A stretch of DNA of 64,000 nucleotides from Perlucidibaca wandonensis (GTDB taxonomy: Bacteria; Pseudomonadota; Gammaproteobacteria; Pseudomonadales; Moraxellaceae): the NCBI RefSeq assembly GCF_042677145.1, contig NZ_JBHTIT010000001.1, positions 496,001-560,000 on the forward strand. The letters are read 5' to 3'. A program made the translations under genes and the position numbers. The number at the start of each line of letters is the position of its first letter. Position 1 is the first letter of the stretch. Shown piece by piece: positions 8,434 to 17,891 of this stretch. The notes below the pieces were generated by a model, which did no database searches, was not told the origin of the DNA, and saw only the letters and a list, made by a program, of their open reading frames with translations.

Positions 8434-11400
8434 TCAATTCGCTAGCGCATCGAGCAAGCCATTTACCGCCCTTAAGCGACCGGCAGCATCGCTCATTACC
8501 TCTGAGAAGCGCAGTTTATCGCCACCTTCTAGCTTGTATTTCTTCGGCTGCTGCTGAATCAGCGATATTAGTCGGCGTGGATCGATGCTGGTGTCTTGCG
8601 CAAAGTCTATACGTCCGCTGCTTGGTCCTGCGTCGATTTTGCGAATGCCCAAGGCATTGGCTCGCAGGCGCAATAGGCTCACGGCAAATAGGTTTTTCAC
8701 CGGCTCGGGCAGTAGGCCAAAGCGATCGATCATCTCCACCTGCAGCTCGTCGAGCGCGTCGGCGGTGTCGGCGCTGCTGATGCGTTTGTACATGAGCAGG
8801 CGGTTGTGGACATCGGGTAGATAGTCGTCGGGAATGAGTGCCGAAACGCGCAAGTTGATGTCGGCGGCGAGCTCAAAGGGTTGGTCGAGGTTGGGTGTAT
8901 GGCCGCTGCGAATGGCCTTTACGGCGCGATCGAGCATTTCCATATAGAGCGTGAAGCCGACACTGTGGATGTCGCCACTTTGGCCTTCGCCCAAGAGTTC
9001 GCCGGCGCCCCTGATTTCCAAATCTTGCGATGCCAGCGCAAAGCCCGCACCTAAGTCGCCAGCTGCAGCAATAGCCTCTAAGCGTTTTTCAGCATCGCCA
9101 GTGATCGATTTGTGTGGCGGTGTGAGCAAGTAGGCATAGGCCTGATGGTGCGAGCGCCCAACGCGGCCACGGAGCTGATGCAGCTGAGCAAGGCCGAGCT
9201 TGTCGGCTCTATCCATGATGATGGTGTTGGCGCTGGGCACATCGATGCCGGTCTCAATAATCGTTGAGCACACCAAGATATTGAATTGCTTATGATAAAA
9301 CTGGCTCATGACCTGCTCGAGCTCACGTTCGCGCATTTGACCATGGGCAACACCAATACGTGCCTCGGGCACTAAGCGGCCAAGTTCCTCAGCGGTTTTC
9401 TCGATGCTATCGACTTCGTTGTGCAGGTAGTAGCACTGACCACCGCGCAGCAGTTCGCGCAGGATGGCCTCTTTAATCACCGCTTCATTGGTCTCGCGCA
9501 CAAAGGTTTTCACGGCTAGTCGGCGTGCCGGTGGCGTGGCGATAATCGACAAATCGCGCAGGCCGGAGAAGGCCATATTCAGCGTGCGCGGGATGGGCGT
9601 GGCGGTTAGTGTGAGTAGGTCTACCTCGGCACGCCGTTGCTTTAATGCTTCTTTGTGACGCACGCCAAAGCGGTGCTCTTCATCGACGATGATTAGGCCG
9701 AGTTGTTTAAAATGTACATCGGGCTGTAAGAGTTTGTGGGTGCCAATAAGGATATCGACTTGGCCATTGGCGCAGGCTTCCAATGTGGCTTTTTGCTCTT
9801 TCGCCGATTGAAAACGCGAGAGGCCATCGATGCGAATGGGCCAGTCGGCGAAACGGTCGCGGAAGTTTTCGACATGCTGCTGAGCGAGCAGAGTGGTTGG
9901 TACCAAGACTGCGACTTGCTTACCTGCTTGCACAGCGACAAAGGCCGCGCGCATAGCAACTTCAGTTTTACCAAAGCCGACATCGCCGCAAACCAGGCGA
10001 TCCATTGGCCGTTGCGAGCGCATATCTGCCAAGGTGCTGAGAATGGCGGCGGCTTGATCGGCAGTTTCTTCAAACAAAAAGCCATCGGAGAAGCGGCGAT
10101 ATTCAACTTCGTCGAAGGCGCAGCTGAAGCCTTGGCGGGCAGCGCGGCGAGCGTAAAGGTTGAGTAGTTCGGCGGCGGTGTCGCGCACTTGCTCGGCAGC
10201 TTTGCGTCGGGCTTTGGTCCATTGCTCGGTGCCGAGGCGGTGTAGCGGTGCCGAGGCGTCGTCGGCGCCGGCATAGCGCGAGATCACTTGCAGCTGCGAC
10301 ACCGGCACGTAGAGCTTGGCGGAATCGGCGTATTCGAGCAGCAAAAACTCCTGCACCGTGCCGTCCATGTCGAGCGTGACTAGGCCTTGATAGCGACCAA
10401 CGCCGTGGTCGTTGTGCACCACGGGTGCGCCGGGTTGTAGTTCGCTGAGTGAGCGGATGGCCATTTCCGCTTGGCCATCGGCAGAGGTGGCTTTACGGCG
10501 GCGACGTTGCGCGACGCGTTGGCCACCAAACAGCTGCGACTCGGAAATCAGTGCGAAGGCGTCGTTTACTAAGCCTTGTTCTAGCGAGGCAACAGTTAGG
10601 CAAAATGGTGCATCGCTGAGTAGGAAATCGGCCCAACTGGCGACGGGTTCTGGCTGTAAATCATGGCGTGCTAGCAGCTCGCTTAGGCTTTCTCGGCGGC
10701 CAGCGGTTTCGGCGCAGAGCAGCACGCGCGGCGTGGTTTTAGCGTTTAAAAATTGCTGCAAGGCCGCGAGTGGTTGCTCTGCTTTACTGTCGATGGGCAG
10801 CGCCGGCGCTTCGCTAAAGGCGAGCTGATGAAAACCTGCTCGTGAAGCTTGATCGTCATTTAAAGCAGCGGCTTGTAGCGTGATGCGCGGAAAATTAGCT
10901 AGGGCGCTAAACCATTCGTTATCGGCTAAAAACAGCTTTTCGGGTGCGAGCAGTGGGCGGCTTAAATCGCCACGATATTGCTCGTAGCGATTGCTCACTT
11001 CGACGCGAAATTGGCCTAACTGATCGGCGGCATTGGCCTCCATGACCATCAGGCTATTGCGTGGCAAGTAGTCGAAAATACTATCGCAGCGCTCAAAAAA
11101 TAGCGGCAGATAATACTCAATGCCATTGCCGGCAATGCGGTTGATGACGTCGGTGTAGAGGCTGCTGCGCTTGGGGTCGCCAGTAAAGTTATCGGCCCAT
11201 TGGTCGCGAAAGCGGCGTATGCCGGCTTTGTCGAGTGGGAACTCATGCGCAGGCATCAGAGTGAGCTTTTCGATGGCCTCGACGGTGCGCTGAGTTTCGC
11301 CGTCGAATAGGCGCAGCGTTTCGATTTCATCGTCAAATAGTTCGATGCGCACGGGGTGTTCAGCACCCATTGGAAACAGATCAATGAGGCTACCGCGCAC

Positions 11401-11919
11401 GGCAAACTCGCCATGCTCATAGACCGTATCGACTAAGCGATAGCCGGCGGCATCGAGCTGAGTGCGAGTGTCATCGAGTGTGAGTTTTTGACCGATGCGC
11501 AGGCTCACGGCCTGACCTAGCAGCCAATCTTTCGGTGCTAAGCGATGTGCGCTGGTGCTAGCAGAAATGACCAGCACGCCACGTGGTGTTTGCGCCAGCG
11601 TGGAGAGCACCTGCAAGCGTTGCGAGATGATGTCTTGGTGTGGCGAAAACTGGTCGTAGGGCAGGGTTTCCCAGTCAGGGAAATGCGCGATGGGCCAGCT
11701 CGTGGCATCTGGTAGAAAAAATCGTAGTTCGTCTTCTAAGCGCGCGGCAGTTTGGCTGTTGTGGGTGATGACCACGACTAGGCCGGTGTGTGTTTGCACG
11801 ATCTCCGCGATGCTTAGCGCCTGTGCGCCGCCGCTGATGCTGCCCCAATGACGTTTGTCATCGGCACGAGTGGGTAGGGCGGGCAAAGTGAGTACTGTTG
11901 ACGATAACGCAGTGGTCAT
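8434..11919 (-). CDS. mfd: Mfd transcription-repair coupling factor
   Basis: Mfd releases RNA polymerase stalled at DNA lesions and recruits UvrA. The length (about 1161 residues) matches E. coli Mfd (1148). The domains appear in the expected order. First is a UvrB-like N-terminal region with the segment WETLPYDQFSPHQDI. Next is the polymerase-interaction domain beginning PGAPVVHNDHGVGRY. The superfamily 2 translocase follows, with Walker A CGDVGFGKTE and the DEEHRFGVRH box, then the helicase C lobe including QLRGRVGRSHHQAYAYLL, and last the C-terminal TRCF domain. I chose the ATG at 11919. A GTG three codons upstream is possible. It is transcribed away from the TonB receptor gene across a 142-base gap. 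Confidence 0.97.
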   Translation of the reverse strand: MTTALSSTVLTLPALPTRADDKRHWGSISGGAQALSIAEIVQTHTGLVVVITHNSQTAARLEDELRFFLPDATSWPIAHFPDWETLPYDQFSPHQDIISQRLQVLSTLAQTPRGVLVISASTSAHRLAPKDWLLGQAVSLRIGQKLTLDDTRTQLDAAGYRLVDTVYEHGEFAVRGSLIDLFPMGAEHPVRIELFDDEIETLRLFDGETQRTVEAIEKLTLMPAHEFPLDKAGIRRFRDQWADNFTGDPKRSSLYTDVINRIAGNGIEYYLPLFFERCDSIFDYLPRNSLMVMEANAADQLGQFRVEVSNRYEQYRGDLSRPLLAPEKLFLADNEWFSALANFPRITLQAAALNDDQASRAGFHQLAFSEAPALPIDSKAEQPLAALQQFLNAKTTPRVLLCAETAGRRESLSELLARHDLQPEPVASWADFLLSDAPFCLTVASLEQGLVNDAFALISESQLFGGQRVAQRRRRKATSADGQAEMAIRSLSELQPGAPVVHNDHGVGRYQGLVTLDMDGTVQEFLLLEYADSAKLYVPVSQLQVISRYAGADDASAPLHRLGTEQWTKARRKAAEQVRDTAAELLNLYARRAARQGFSCAFDEVEYRRFSDGFLFEETADQAAAILSTLADMRSQRPMDRLVCGDVGFGKTEVAMRAAFVAVQAGKQVAVLVPTTLLAQQHVENFRDRFADWPIRIDGLSRFQSAKEQKATLEACANGQVDILIGTHKLLQPDVHFKQLGLIIVDEEHRFGVRHKEALKQRRAEVDLLTLTATPIPRTLNMAFSGLRDLSIIATPPARRLAVKTFVRETNEAVIKEAILRELLRGGQCYYLHNEVDSIEKTAEELGRLVPEARIGVAHGQMRERELEQVMSQFYHKQFNILVCSTIIETGIDVPSANTIIMDRADKLGLAQLHQLRGRVGRSHHQAYAYLLTPPHKSITGDAEKRLEAIAAAGDLGAGFALASQDLEIRGAGELLGEGQSGDIHSVGFTLYMEMLDRAVKAIRSGHTPNLDQPFELAADINLRVSALIPDDYLPDVHNRLLMYKRISSADTADALDELQVEMIDRFGLLPEPVKNLFAVSLLRLRANALGIRKIDAGPSSGRIDFAQDTSIDPRRLISLIQQQPKKYKLEGGDKLRFSEVMSDAAGRLRAVNGLLDALAN

Positions 11920-11991
11920 AACAAACACATTCCAAAACAGGGGTTTAGCTCAGCGGCACAGAGGCTCAGCGGTGAGAAAACATGCGCAAGG

Positions 11992-12008
11992 TGCGACATT
12001 ATGTCGCA
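11992..12008. promoter_or_regulatory. Perfect 17-bp palindrome, likely operator of the TonB-receptor/PepSY operon
   Basis: TGCGACAT and ATGTCGCA flank a single central T, giving two perfect 8-bp arms. The site lies 53 bases upstream of the receptor ATG and about 70 bases upstream of mfd on the other strand. It is not a canonical Fur box (no GATAAT-type arms). The position suggests an operator for a dimeric repressor, possibly a metal-responsive one, controlling the receptor operon. The regulator is not identifiable from this window. Confidence 0.6.
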
Positions 12009-12061
12009 GGTAAAGCTCGGATGAGTCACATAAACTCGGTCTATCTTACTGGAGTTTTTAG

Positions 12062-14194
12062 ATGCGTCCGATAAAACAAGAAGAGACGAGACCTCTACGG
12101 CCATTAGCGCTGGCCATTGCTGCGATAAGCGCGGGCTTTAGCGTGCCGGCATTTGCTGAGCATGTGCTACCGGCTGTGACTATAAATGCTGATGCACAAA
12201 ATTCCGCATTTTCCGTGAGTCCAGCCAAGGCCTTAAACGAGCTACAAAAAGCGCCAGGCGGCGTCAGTGTGGTCGATGCACAAGACTATCTGACCGGTCG
12301 CGCCGGCACCATGGAAGACACTTTAAAACTGGCGCCGGGGGTATTTATCGCCTCGCGTTTTGGCTCCGATGAAGCGCGCATTAGCATTCGTGGCTCCGGC
12401 CTGCAGCGTACTTTTCACGGCCGTGGCCTATTGCTATTGCAGGATGGTGTGCCGATAAATCTCGCTGATGGCGGCTTTGATATGCAGGCAATCGAGCCAC
12501 AAGCCACGCGCTACATCGAAGTTGAGCGCGGCGCTAATGCTTTGCGCTACGGCGGCGGCACTTTGGGTGGTGCGATCAACTATGTCAGCGAAACTGGCCG
12601 TACCTCACCGGTACTATCGCTACGTGCTGAAGCCGGCTCATTTTATTATCAGCGCTATAACTTAAGCGCTGGCGGCCAGAAAGGTGCGCTCGATGCCTTC
12701 GCCTCAGCCAACTTTCAAGAGCAAGATGGATTTCGCGATCATGCTCGCCAGCGCAACACGCGCTTTGTTGGCAATGTTGGTGTGCAGCTTAGCCCGCAAC
12801 TAGAAAATCGTACTTATGTGACAGTGGTTGAGACCGACTCGGAGTTGCCGGGCAATTTGACCTATGCCCAACTGAAAGCTGATCCGCGCCAAGCCAATAC
12901 ACGTGCGGTAGCGCGCGACCAGCATCGTGATTTTATGCTTTATCGTTTGGCTAATCGCACGCAATACACCCACGCCAACGGTGACAGCACCGAGGCTTCA
13001 GTATTTGTGGCGAAAAAGCGTTTGTACCATCCGATAGAGTTTTTCCCCACAGGCCCCGGTGTGCTTGAGCAGGACTCACAAGATTGGGGCGTGGGTTTGC
13101 GCCACACCGCCAATACCACATGGGATAGTAAAACCCAGCAACATATTGTTGGTGTGCAATGGCGCCATGGTTTGACCGATGATGAGCGCTACGGCTATGC
13201 CAATAATGCCTTTGTACCAGGGCAGGGCTTTGCCGTTGGTCAGGCTCGCGGCGCGTTAGATCACCGGCAACAGCTCAGCGCCGATAATATCGACCTGTAT
13301 GGCCAAAGTAGCTGGGATTGGTCGCCAAAATTGACGACAGTCGCTGGCGTGCAAAGTAGCTTTGCGACTCGCAAACAGACGGTTGAGATCGACAACAACG
13401 GCCTAGATCCAGCCACAGGCGCAACGCTACTCCCCACGGGCAGCTACAGCGAAAGCTATCAGCGCACTTCACCGAAAATAGGCCTGATTTACCGCCTAGC
13501 GAAAGATACCGAAGCGTATGCCAACGTGAGTGGCAGTTTTGAGCCGCCGAGTTTCTCCGAGGCGCTCAATAATCAGCCCTTAAAAGCGCAACGAGCAATA
13601 ACTGCGGAAGTCGGTGCACGCGGCCATATCCATCTCGCCGACGCACGTTTAGGCTGGGATGCATCGCTGTATCGCGCACGCATTCGCAATGAGTTGTTGA
13701 CCTTGGCGGTGGGTACTAGCTCTGCCACCATCAATGCCGATAAAACCCTACATCAAGGCGTCGAACTTGGCCTGTCGGCACGAGCTAATGCATGGCGTGC
13801 TCAAGCTAGTTATCTCTACAATGACTTCCGTTTTGTTCGCGATGCTAGCGCTGGCAACAACGACATTGCCGGCTTGCCTAGCCAAGTGCTCAATGCTGAG
13901 GTTGCTGTAAAACTACCTGGCAATGTTTGGTTTGGTCCAACGTTGCAGTCGGCTTCACGCGCTTGGGTTGATCATAAAAACACGTTAAACGCACCGGGCT
14001 ATAGCGTTTATGGCGTCAAGCTTAATCAGTCAATGAGCAATGGTTTTGCTTGGTTTGTCGAAGGCCGTAACTTGGGCGATAAGCGTTATGCCAGCACCAC
14101 AGGGGTGATTTTTGATGCTGGCGGTGCGGACCAAGCACAGTTTAGCCCTGGCGATGGCCGTGCAGTTTACGCCGGTGTGAGTCAGGCATTTTGA
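12062..14194 (+). CDS. TonB-dependent outer-membrane receptor
   Basis: The 710-residue protein is a TonB-dependent receptor for energy-dependent uptake of a scarce nutrient, probably a metal or metal complex. A signal peptide (to about residue 33, VPAFAEH) is followed by the plug domain: a TonB-box-like LPAVTINAD near the mature N-terminus, then DTLKLAPGVFIASRFG and the plug end YIEVERGANALRYGGGTLGG. The rest is a 22-strand-type beta barrel ending in aromatic SQAF, as expected for outer-membrane insertion. GGAG lies seven to eight bases before the ATG. The gene overlaps the PepSY gene by one base, so both are translated together. The substrate is not shown by the sequence. The His-rich partner and the upstream palindrome point to metal. 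Confidence 0.92.
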   Translation: MRPIKQEETRPLRPLALAIAAISAGFSVPAFAEHVLPAVTINADAQNSAFSVSPAKALNELQKAPGGVSVVDAQDYLTGRAGTMEDTLKLAPGVFIASRFGSDEARISIRGSGLQRTFHGRGLLLLQDGVPINLADGGFDMQAIEPQATRYIEVERGANALRYGGGTLGGAINYVSETGRTSPVLSLRAEAGSFYYQRYNLSAGGQKGALDAFASANFQEQDGFRDHARQRNTRFVGNVGVQLSPQLENRTYVTVVETDSELPGNLTYAQLKADPRQANTRAVARDQHRDFMLYRLANRTQYTHANGDSTEASVFVAKKRLYHPIEFFPTGPGVLEQDSQDWGVGLRHTANTTWDSKTQQHIVGVQWRHGLTDDERYGYANNAFVPGQGFAVGQARGALDHRQQLSADNIDLYGQSSWDWSPKLTTVAGVQSSFATRKQTVEIDNNGLDPATGATLLPTGSYSESYQRTSPKIGLIYRLAKDTEAYANVSGSFEPPSFSEALNNQPLKAQRAITAEVGARGHIHLADARLGWDASLYRARIRNELLTLAVGTSSATINADKTLHQGVELGLSARANAWRAQASYLYNDFRFVRDASAGNNDIAGLPSQVLNAEVAVKLPGNVWFGPTLQSASRAWVDHKNTLNAPGYSVYGVKLNQSMSNGFAWFVEGRNLGDKRYASTTGVIFDAGGADQAQFSPGDGRAVYAGVSQAF

Positions 14195-15702
14195 TGATAA
14201 CTTCTCGTTTGAGCCGGCTCGCACGCTGGCATCGCACATTGGCGCTGATAGTGGTTTTGCCGCTGCTGGCGTGGTCGCTAACCGGCTTATTGCATCCACT
14301 AATGACGCGCTGGCAGCCTTCGGCGGCGGCCATGGTGCCACCTCCTGAAATCATCAACGCGCCATCGGGCACGAGCTGGCAGGCTTTGCCCGCGCCAGCC
14401 TCGGTGTTGTCGAAAGATCTTGTGATGACTGAGTTGCGCCCGCTGACGTGGCAGGGCACGGCTTACTGGATGGCTGGCGGCGCAGATGGCACACGGCAGT
14501 ATTTTCGCGCTCATGATGGCCAGCTAAGCGACATTGAGCCAGCGTTAATGACAGCTTTGGCGCGGCATTTCACTGGCATATCCAGTGGCGAGGCCGAGTT
14601 ACAGCTCATCACTTCGTTTAGTGCCGAATATCCCTTTATAAATCGCTATTTGCCGGTGTGGCGTGTGCAGTTTAGCGGTCACGACACTGTGACATTTATT
14701 GAGCCGCGTGGCCTGCGTTTATCGGCGCTGAGCGACCCATGGAAAACATGGTTTAGCGCGACCTTTTCGCGGCTGCATAGCTGGAGCTTTTGGTCGCATG
14801 AGCCTTCGCGTGATATCGCCATGGCCATTGTGTTGAGCCTTGGTTTAGCTGTGGTGGTCACTGGGATTTTTCGTTTATTTCGGCGTAAGACTGTCGTTGG
14901 GTCTAAGGCACTTAACTCTAGCAATCCAACTGAATTATCTGCGCCGCATGCAGCACGACGCTGGCATCGCCGCCTTGGTTGGTTTGTCGCGCTTGGCGCC
15001 ATCGCGTCGATGAGCAGCGGTATGTTTCACGTCTTGGCTATTAATAAAAGCCAGCCTAGCTTCAACGCTAAGCCCGAGCGCGTAGCATTTAGCGCTGGCC
15101 AGTTGCGCACATTGCCTCCGGTTTTAGGCGTGATGGGCGAGCGCAGTTTGGCGGTGGCTAGTGCCAACGGCCCATTGTGGATGAGCTATGCCGTTGATCG
15201 CGGCCACGGAGCCAAGAGTCAACATAGTGGCCACGATAAAGAGCATGCCGAACATCAACACCATGCTGCCACGCCCAACCTAGCGATAAGCCTACAGCGC
15301 GCCGAAAATGCCCAACCAGTAGCCATCGAGCGCTATGTGCAGGAACTAGCTGCTGGCGTATTGGCACAGCATCTCGGCGCAAGTATTGAGAGCCAGCAGG
15401 CAGTCACTGGCTTTACGGCAGAATATGGCTTCGTGCAAAAGCGCCTGCCGGTCTATCAATTACAGCTCGACACGCCCGATCACATCGCGATTTATATCGA
15501 CCCTATTGACGCCGTTGTGAGCTCGGTAGTCACCGATTTAGCACGCGTCGAGGGCTATAGCTTTGCCTATATTCACAAAGCCATGTGGCTCGATGGTCTT
15601 GGCAAAGGTGCGCGTGATGGCATTCTTGGGCTGCAAGCTTTAGGCGTATTTGTCATGGCTTGCCTCGGTCTTTTGCTAGCGAGAAGGCGGCGCTTAGGCT
15701 AA
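14194..15702 (+). CDS. PepSY-domain inner-membrane protein with His-rich segment
   Basis: This 502-residue membrane protein belongs to the PepSY-associated transmembrane (PiuB-like) group often encoded next to TonB receptors. It starts at the ATG overlapping the receptor stop. A first membrane helix (about 17-35) follows a basic leader. A periplasmic PepSY-like region contains the segment FSAEYPFINRYLPVWRVQF, a second membrane helix lies near 210-230, and a third near 265-285. A second PepSY-like repeat carries the similar FTAEYGFVQKRLPVYQLQL, and a last helix is followed by an Arg-rich tail. Between the third helix and the second repeat is a striking His-rich stretch (nucleotides about 15200-15275), with HSGHDKEHAEHQHH at its centre, that could bind Cu, Zn, Ni or Co. 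It may reduce or release the imported metal in the periplasm. Confidence 0.85.
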   Translation: MITSRLSRLARWHRTLALIVVLPLLAWSLTGLLHPLMTRWQPSAAAMVPPPEIINAPSGTSWQALPAPASVLSKDLVMTELRPLTWQGTAYWMAGGADGTRQYFRAHDGQLSDIEPALMTALARHFTGISSGEAELQLITSFSAEYPFINRYLPVWRVQFSGHDTVTFIEPRGLRLSALSDPWKTWFSATFSRLHSWSFWSHEPSRDIAMAIVLSLGLAVVVTGIFRLFRRKTVVGSKALNSSNPTELSAPHAARRWHRRLGWFVALGAIASMSSGMFHVLAINKSQPSFNAKPERVAFSAGQLRTLPPVLGVMGERSLAVASANGPLWMSYAVDRGHGAKSQHSGHDKEHAEHQHHAATPNLAISLQRAENAQPVAIERYVQELAAGVLAQHLGASIESQQAVTGFTAEYGFVQKRLPVYQLQLDTPDHIAIYIDPIDAVVSSVVTDLARVEGYSFAYIHKAMWLDGLGKGARDGILGLQALGVFVMACLGLLLARRRRLG

Positions 15703-15732
15703 AGTTTGCGCAATCTTTAGCTGGATACGAAT

Positions 15733-16515
15733 ATGAAACAAGCTGTCTTTATTACTGGCGCTGCTGCTGGCATTGGCCGCGCTGTGGCGCTTGAGTTTGC
15801 GCATCAAGGCTGGTTTGTCGGTGCTGCCGATCTTGACGAAGTTGGTCTCGCTTCATTGAAGTCAGAAATTGGCGCTGAGCGTTGCTTCACGACGGCGCTC
15901 AATGTTGCCGATGCCAAACAGTGGGACAAAGCCTTAGCGAGCTTTTGGAAAGCCTCGGGCGAGCGCCTCGATGTGTTGGTCAATAACGCCGGTATTTTAT
16001 CCGCGGGTGCATTTCACGAGATTCCGCTGATGCGTCATCAGGCCATTATCGATATCAATGTAAGCGGCGTCATGGCCGGCTGCCACACGGCGTATCCCTA
16101 TCTATGCAAAACGCCGAAATCGACGGTGATCAATATGGCTTCGGCTTCAGCCATGTTTGGCCAGCCGGGCTTGGCGAGTTATTCATCGAGCAAGTTTGCC
16201 GTGCGTGGACTCACCGAAGCGCTCGATTGCGAATGGGCGGAGCAGGGCATTCGTGTGAAAAGTATTTGGCCGCTATTTGTGCAAACCAATATGGTTGTTG
16301 GCTTGGATAAGCTGCCGAGCGTGAAGTCATTGGGCATCAAGCTCAATGCCGATGACGTTGCGCGTGCGGTTTGGTATGCCGCCAATGATCGTGGCGAGAC
16401 TAGCCCGATTCATTACCCCGTGGGCTTGCAAACTAAGATGCTGAACTTGGCGATTAAGTTGTCACCGGCGTGGATGAGCCGTTGGATTAACCAGCGCATG
16501 AGTAGCGAGCACTGA
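15733..16515 (+). CDS. Short-chain dehydrogenase/reductase (SDR)
   Basis: This is a classical SDR of 260 residues. The cofactor site TGAAAGIGRAVALEF lies at residues 8-22, the NNAG motif near 85, and the active-site Ser near 137. YSSSK, with catalytic Tyr and Lys, is at about 150-154. The cofactor (NAD or NADP) and the substrate are not evident. The acidic D39-type residue after strand 2 (GAADLDEVG) hints at NAD preference. The gene begins 30 bases after the PepSY gene on the same strand, so it may be read through from that operon, but no functional link to metal uptake is apparent. Confidence 0.9.
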   Translation: MKQAVFITGAAAGIGRAVALEFAHQGWFVGAADLDEVGLASLKSEIGAERCFTTALNVADAKQWDKALASFWKASGERLDVLVNNAGILSAGAFHEIPLMRHQAIIDINVSGVMAGCHTAYPYLCKTPKSTVINMASASAMFGQPGLASYSSSKFAVRGLTEALDCEWAEQGIRVKSIWPLFVQTNMVVGLDKLPSVKSLGIKLNADDVARAVWYAANDRGETSPIHYPVGLQTKMLNLAIKLSPAWMSRWINQRMSSEH

Positions 16516-16553
16516 TTCACTCTGCTGAACCCTAAGCCATTACTAAGCCGCTT

Positions 16554-17090
16554 TTAGACAGCCTTCACCAAAGCCTGGAACTCACGAAAACGTGGGTCTA
16601 GGCTATCGTGCATCCATTCAAAGCCTGCCATTTCCACGCTAATAATCTGCGCGCCAGCTTGACGTAATCTCGCCATCGCCGTGGCTTTATCGCTAGCATG
16701 ACGCGAGCCGCAAGCCTCTTCTACAACCCAAACACGACGTCCGCTCATCAGCACACCCATGGCCGTTTGCAGCAAGCAAACATGCGCCTCGCAGCCAAAT
16801 ATCACGACATCATCAGCTGCGCTCGGCAGAGCATCGAGCAGTTCAGCATGGCAGGCATTGAACGTTGTTTTCTCAACTTCGTGCGTGACTAAACTGCGCA
16901 CCATAGCCTCAGTTGGCCCGAGCTTTTCGGGCCGGTGCACAGTGGATATTCGCGGCACATCGAGCAATGCAGCCATACGCAATAAACGCTGCGCCTGAGC
17001 TAAAACATTCGAGCCATTATCGATGGCGGGCAATAGCCGACCTTGTAAATCGACCGCGACAATCACACTGGTTTTGGCGCTAAGTAGCAT
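16554..17090 (-). CDS. Isochorismatase-family cysteine hydrolase
   Basis: The protein of about 178 residues has the isochorismatase-like fold. VAVDLQGRLLPAI carries the conserved Asp near the N-terminus, and KTTFNA supplies the conserved Lys region. FGCEAHVCLLQTAMGVL contains the catalytic Cys with the cis-peptide-type GCEAHVCV pattern seen in YcaC-like and nicotinamidase-like hydrolases. The substrate is unknown. YcaC-like members of this size are common. Three in-frame ATGs (17105, 17096, 17090) occur. GGAG nine bases upstream favours the last. It is divergent from the DUF599 gene, with only about 70 bases between. Confidence 0.85.
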   Translation of the reverse strand: MLLSAKTSVIVAVDLQGRLLPAIDNGSNVLAQAQRLLRMAALLDVPRISTVHRPEKLGPTEAMVRSLVTHEVEKTTFNACHAELLDALPSAADDVVIFGCEAHVCLLQTAMGVLMSGRRVWVVEEACGSRHASDKATAMARLRQAGAQIISVEMAGFEWMHDSLDPRFREFQALVKAV

Positions 17091-17158
17091 AGTCATCGTC
17101 TCCATAAGCTAGCGAAGTCACGCTACACTCTAGCGTAAATAGCGCAGCGGAGGCGGGG

Positions 17159-17833
17159 ATGTCAGAAGCAATGATTGAGGCCATTAGTTGGTTGTCGGTA
17201 GCAGCCACCATGGCGATTTTGGCGCTATATGAATTTCGTTTTGCTATTCGAGCTCGCCGTCCAACTGAGCGCGTGGCCCGGCAGGCGCACGAGACTTTAC
17301 GCGAAGAGTGGTTTGCTGCCATTAGCACCACGCCGGGCACGGAAGTGCTGGCGGTGCAAACTCTGCGCAACTCATTGATGTCGGCTAGCGTTACCGCCTC
17401 AACGGCAGTGCTTGGCTTGGTGGGTGCAGTGACGTTGTCGGCGCCGCTATTGCGCGAGAGTTTTATTCTTGGTGGCATGCCCATGTTCACGCCGCGTTTA
17501 GCGCTGGAGCTGGTGCTTTTGGTGCTGCTGCTGTCATCGCTAATTTCATCGGCAATGGCAGTGCGCTATTACACTCATGCTGGTTTTATCGGTGCGATGC
17601 CGGTTGGCTCAGAGTCGCGCCTACGCTGGACAGCAACTGGCGGCTTGTATGTGCGTAGAGCGGGCGTACTTTATGGCCGAGGCCTGCGCAATTTGATTTT
17701 GCTATCGCCTGTGCTCACCGGCATTGTGTATCCGTTTGCAGGGCCGGTGGCGGCGATTTTAGTGGTGCGTGGTCTGCAGCGGTTTGATCGCCTGAGCAAG
17801 CAAACACGCAGCGTGCATCACCCAGAAGCCTAA
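17159..17833 (+). CDS. DUF599-family membrane protein
   Basis: This 224-residue membrane protein carries the DUF599 hallmark EVLAVQTLRNSLMSASVTAST near residues 61-81, and four or so hydrophobic segments (about 8-25, 75-98, 110-135, 180-205). DUF599 proteins are of unknown function and frequent in Proteobacteria. GGAGG five bases upstream of the ATG is a strong ribosome-binding site. A strong hairpin follows the stop codon. Confidence 0.85.
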   Translation: MSEAMIEAISWLSVAATMAILALYEFRFAIRARRPTERVARQAHETLREEWFAAISTTPGTEVLAVQTLRNSLMSASVTASTAVLGLVGAVTLSAPLLRESFILGGMPMFTPRLALELVLLVLLLSSLISSAMAVRYYTHAGFIGAMPVGSESRLRWTATGGLYVRRAGVLYGRGLRNLILLSPVLTGIVYPFAGPVAAILVVRGLQRFDRLSKQTRSVHHPEA

Positions 17834-17850
17834 ACGCGCAACCAACATTC

Positions 17851-17884
17851 GTGAGAGGGTAGCTCGTTAAAGCTACCCTCTCAC
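17851..17884. terminator. Strong bidirectional hairpin terminator between DUF599 and alcohol dehydrogenase genes
   Basis: GTGAGAGGGTAGCT (17851-17864) and AGCTACCCTCTCAC (17871-17884) form a perfect 14-bp stem with a 6-base loop, exactly in the gap between two convergent genes. No long T-run follows on either side, but the stem strength and position make it a probable shared terminator. Confidence 0.75.
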
Positions 17885-17891
17885 ACTAGTG

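Noticed and set aside
9736..10167. Open frame of 143 codons on the plus strand
   Set aside because: It lies antisense inside mfd, has no recognisable domain, and the mfd frame is intact.
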